Translations under genes and position numbers: made by a program
Shown: positions 60,225 through 64,000 of the stretch, piece by piece
Position numbering within the stretch: the first letter of the stretch is position 1
Layout: the number at the start of each line of letters is the position of its first letter
The notes under the pieces: generated by a model
Seen by the model: only the letters and a program-made list of their open reading frames with translations
What the model was told of the DNA's origin: nothing
The model's database searches: none
DNA from: Schistosoma mansoni
Taxonomy: Eukaryota; Platyhelminthes; Trematoda; Strigeidida; Schistosomatidae
NCBI RefSeq assembly: GCF_000237925.1
Contig: NC_031495.1
Span: forward strand, 3,302,407 to 3,366,406
Reading direction: 5' to 3'
DNA: 64,000 nt

Positions 60225-60645
60225 AGTTGAAATCATGAGTCAATGGAAGATAGACCACCATGGAAAACCTGAAAGTACTGGACGGCCGTTTCGTCCTGTT
60301 GTGGCACTCCTCAGCAGTGCGCATCCACAACCTAACCTCACGAGATCCGAACTCAGGATCTACCAGTCTCGCGCCACAGCACTTGACCGATATACCACTG
60401 AACTGGCCAGCATCCAACGGTGTTAATATCTAATTTCAACCAATCCACGAAATTGAGTAACCATTCACCAATTTCTTCAGTGAGTTGAACTCCACTGATG
60501 CGCACTGCTGAAAAGTCCCACAATAGGACGAAACGGCCGTCGAAGGCTTCCAGGTTTTCCACGGTGGTGGTCTAGCTTCAATTAACTCATGATTTCAACT
60601 ATATAAAATTACTAAAATCTCCACAAAACCTCCCTTCTAATAATA
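60225..60645. mobile_element. Family A long fold-back element
   Basis: The left arm has a near-intact hammerhead on the minus strand. A reverse head, leader and right arm follow; the right arm has CTGAAAA and a damaged cleavage region. It ends AACCTCCCTTCTAATA. Confidence 0.8.
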
Positions 60646-60763
60646 AATTTTGAACTAAATTGTTCATTTATACCAATGAATACAAACAAATTTGATGATT
60701 TAAATTAGAATAACTCGGATTCATTATGAATCTATGGATGAATTTCCTGAGTATAAAGATTTT

Positions 60764-63497
60764 CTATTCATAAACCATATTTACATGTTCATTATTATCT
60801 AGATTCATATAATTATCAAATGTAATTGATTGAGATCGTTTAATAGATTTGAACGATTTACAAGAGGATCTAGAATGATTTAATAGTGTTGAAGGCAATG
60901 AAACAGAATGAGATGGTATCTTATTTGTAAAAGAATAACCAGGATAGGAATAACTTGAAGATGGATCAGTACACTTTTGATATGAATTATATTCTTGAAT
61001 TGGTTGACGATCTATACAACGATGAGTATTGTCATCATTGAAAGTGTTATTTGTCATAATCATAGAAGGATTATTCGTTGTATTGTATAGATCATCAGAA
61101 TCAGATTCATAAAATGTTCTACATTGTGTTAAATATAAATACCAATTATGATCAATTAATGGTTTTTTATTAAATGGAATGTTAATTAATGAATATGTAT
61201 CTGAATGATTTTGTTCATGTTTATGGATATTACCTTTATGAAAATGATGATGTAGACAATTTTGTAAACGTTCAATAGCACTAATTCTTCGAAGATTATG
61301 TAATGAAGTAGTCTGTGATTGTTCTATACATTCTATATTATTGTCATATATTTCTTCTTTATTTATAGGGTTATTAATCTATTCGAAATAAAAAACAAAA
61401 TAGAGAAATATAAATAATTTAAATATAATAAATCTGAGTAAGTATTATAAGCAAAGATGGATAGCAGTGGAATTCAGGACGCGCGTTTGTTTCTATCTTG
61501 GGATTCGTCAACCGAGTGTGCCTGAATTCGAGTTGATAATCACTCTGGAACTCGAACCGAGTACCATTCGCAGGGGTGTTGTTTATGAAATTGAGAGGAC
61601 GAAAAGTGAATATCCGGCACTTTAACCGGGTTAGTGAATGTGGAGTGTCCATCTGGGGGAGTTGAAAAACCCTGATTCCAAACCAATGGTGAACATGAGC
61701 TCCAGTATCCTGATGGAACAAATGACGTATGAATCAATCGTTGGTCATCGGCCACCATGGGACTGCATCTCCTCACGATGCTCCACTGTCTTGTGGATTA
61801 GACCTTTAGGTCGAAGGCTCCGGGTGTGACCCCCTAAGAAAATCACCTGCTTCAGTTTGTGCACCTGGGCAATATCACAGCCCTCACACAAATCAAATGA
61901 GATTTGTGTGATGCATATGTATCTGGTGCCCCTTTGTACCGATATTTATGTGTTTAAATAATAATAATAATAAAACTATTATATTTCATGTGTAAATCAT
62001 TTGACCACTTGTTATAACTCTATTAAACAACATATCAACTGTGTCAGTATAAGGTTGTGAATATTGTTGAGGTTCATAGAAGTCATGAACTGATCAATGT
62101 TAGACTACCACAGAAAATCTGGAAGCACTGGACATCCGTTTCATCTTAGTTTGGGACCTCTCAGAAGTGTGCGAGAGACCGAAAGTCGTGAGTTCGATTC
62201 TCGCGTGCCAAGTCGTGGGTGCTCTCTCCTGAGGAGTCCTATACTAAGATGAAACGCCCATCCAGTGCTTTCAGGTTTTCAGTATTGATCCAACATTGAT
62301 GGGTTCATAATTTTAATGAAAAATAACTCTATATTTAATTACAGACTGGTGTTTTTTTAAGGAAAATTACCGAAATATACGATTGTACAGTAAAAGTAAA
62401 TCGAATTGTCGAAGAGGAAATTTCCTTTCCTGAACTGCTTTTCATTTTTTCCAACAGTATACTTCTGAATTGGTTTACATGTTTCACATGATCAAATAAT
62501 TGAAAAAATAGTACCATTAAAACTGTAGTGAACAAGAACATGGGTGGAGACAATCGAATGTCTTTAAGCACGAATTACAGACTATCTCACTAAAATCTGA
62601 CAACCATACAGTAAATATTTCACTTGCAAACTTTCAATCAATTGTCACTATCTTGACTGTTCCTTTTGCAAATATCAGTCCATAGTCTCCGATCATTATT
62701 GTTCATGCATTTTTATACCAATCGCGTTTCGTTTCCGTTCTTTCCTTATCGATCTACTGAAATACATTCGACGCACGACCATCATAATACACTACTTATG
62801 TGGATATAAGTAGACCACACCACAATACTACTATAATATAATTTGGAACGATTGATGATATGAAATTTCGCTCATCATTCAAATCTTGACTATGTTAAGA
62901 CTTAATTATGAAGCACAATTAAGAGGAGATTATGAATTGAACTTTCGAACGCTTTATGTTATCATTCATGCAACAAACAATTATCGAACAAATATTTCAT
63001 TTAAATTTCCTAATCATATGGTTAAACAGAAAAGAGGGAGGCCAAAGAACACACTGGGTCGAGAATTAGAAGCAGACATGAAAAGGATTGCACAGGATAA
63101 AGTTGGATGTAAAATGCTGATGAGTAGCCTATGTTTCTCCGTGAGAGGCAACAGGAGTAAGTAAGTAAGCAATGGTAAAACTGTTCCTGGGGAAATGATC
63201 TAGCTCAATATCAAAAGGTTTGTGATGAAACACAGATAAAATATTTGATAGGATATCAGTACAACAACCTTTTTGTAAATAATTTCGAACCAAATTTCCT
63301 TCCAACTTTAATCATTACATATTTGTAAACTAAACAATGTTGAATAATGATATGAATTGACAATTGAATAAATGAAATTTTACCTGTTGATGTGGTCTCA
63401 ACCATTCAATTGGTAGTGTACGTTCAATAAATGGAAGTTTAGAACCAATTGTAGCTAATCGATTTATCCATTTAGGTAAAGATCGACCACAAAGTAA
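60764..63497 (-). CDS. Unidentified gene, last two exons (partial)
   Basis: Exon 63384-63497 (38 aa, contains [20 protein letters not shown]) joins exon 60764-61378 (204 aa plus stop) in phase 0. The splice sites are CAG|TTA, a GTAAAA donor and a TAG acceptor. The first exon is Trp/Pro/Leu-rich with a globular look. The second is polar, rich in Asn, Ser, His and Asp, and probably disordered, ending EHVNMVYE. The 5' end lies beyond the window. I do not recognise the family. The intron holds R-A, B, A2, R-D and RTE pieces. Confidence 0.6.
61440..61570 (-). mobile_element. Family B fragment
   Basis: The hammerhead relic and part of the B box complement (GGAACTCGAACCGAG) are present. It joins R-A at about 61575. 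Confidence 0.65.
61575..61975 (+). repeat. Repeat R-A copy
   Basis: It starts inside the unit and runs to TTTATGTGTTTAAATAATAATAAT. Confidence 0.75.
62085..62330. mobile_element. Family A2 fold-back copy
   Basis: The left arm (GAACTGATCAATGTTAGAC) is followed by part of a head (GAGTTCGATTCTCGCG) and a right arm with CTGAGGAG...GAAACGCCCATCC. Confidence 0.7.
62580..62835 (-). repeat. Repeat R-D copy
   Basis: Reverse of 56395-56700, with TATCTCACTAAAATCTGACAA near the left end. Confidence 0.65.
63022..63169 (+). mobile_element. RTE-type LINE 3' end
   Basis: [20 protein letters not shown] and the tail AACAGGAGTAAGTAAGTAAG. It lies in the intron of the unidentified gene. Confidence 0.85.
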
Positions 63498-63499
63498 CT

Positions 63500-64000
63500 G
63501 AAGAAAGCAAAAAAATCAAGGTATTTATTCAATATATAGAAACTTATCAATTCAGATAGGTTTAATGATATTAATCACGCTTTATAATTTCATTTAAATA
63601 GTACGATACTATTGTTTCAATCGATATGATAACTTTCTTTTGTAAATACATATGCTACGGGCATGGATCTAATTGGCGGCCTGCTCGAACATCTGGACTA
63701 CCTGTTCCTGCTATCTAGATATTTCAACAAGTTATCTAATTTTGTTTGTTTTAATACATTATTATGGCTATTAATTGCACAACATGTTCAGGTGGGTTTC
63801 TGAAAAGTGTACAACCTTTCGATGTAAAGGTTACAAAAGGCCTAATCAGAGATATCGTGGTTGCTGGCAATATGTAGCGTAAAGAATGTACATTATTCAG
63901 ATGTCGATTGACTGAACTGCTAACTTCTAACTGGCGATCACTCAATATTTATCATCAGGATCGACGAAGAAGTAAGAAACGGAAACTTATTGAAATAATT
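63500..64000. other. Intron or 5' region of the unidentified gene
   Basis: No further exon could be defended. The open frame at 63751-63945 has no splice context. Confidence 0.35.

Overview
The window looks like nuclear DNA of a digenean flatworm, most likely a Schistosoma species. It is AT-rich and its genes are split into small exons. Dozens of copies of tRNA-related retroposons carry hammerhead-ribozyme cores of the type known from the schistosome SM-alpha family. RTE-like and other LINE fragments, a Penelope-like element and solo LTRs fill most of the remaining space. The two N-runs (19696-19895, 41062-41261) are each exactly 200 bases, so they look like fixed-size scaffold gaps.

I could assemble four host genes from exons by splice sites and reading phase, plus one uncertain small gene. 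(1) 5415-13931, minus: a complete HES (Hairy/E(spl)) bHLH repressor of 286 aa, with a bHLH, an Orange-like region and a C-terminal WRPW. (2) 25117-33033, plus: a Cdc25 phosphatase of 406 aa with an HCX5R active site. (3) 41682-51051, minus: an odd-skipped-related (OSR) zinc-finger protein of 586 aa in five exons. (4) 60764 to 63497, minus: the last two exons of an unidentified gene that continues beyond the window. (5) 39909-40268, plus: a candidate gene of about 101 aa with introns of 28 and 26 nt and a 14-nt exon.

The rest is mainly repeats. Family A and family B are tRNA-derived, hammerhead-bearing elements (B resembles SM-alpha). Many copies of both are fold-back structures with a hammerhead in each arm on opposite strands. 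A single copy of a third hammerhead family (C) lies at about 10495-10765. A 149-bp family B fragment sits in a Penelope-like RT with an 11-bp target duplication, and its 5' end is close to the predicted ribozyme cleavage point. One LTR is nested inside another, and a solo LTR has a perfect 5-bp duplication. A diverged inverted copy of Cdc25 exon 2 abuts the second gap. A 291-bp CAT microsatellite lies about 1 kb upstream of the OSR gene.

The three recognisable genes fit a developmental and cell-cycle neighbourhood, but nothing in the sequence shows that they act together. All identifications are from sequence reading alone; no database search was run.
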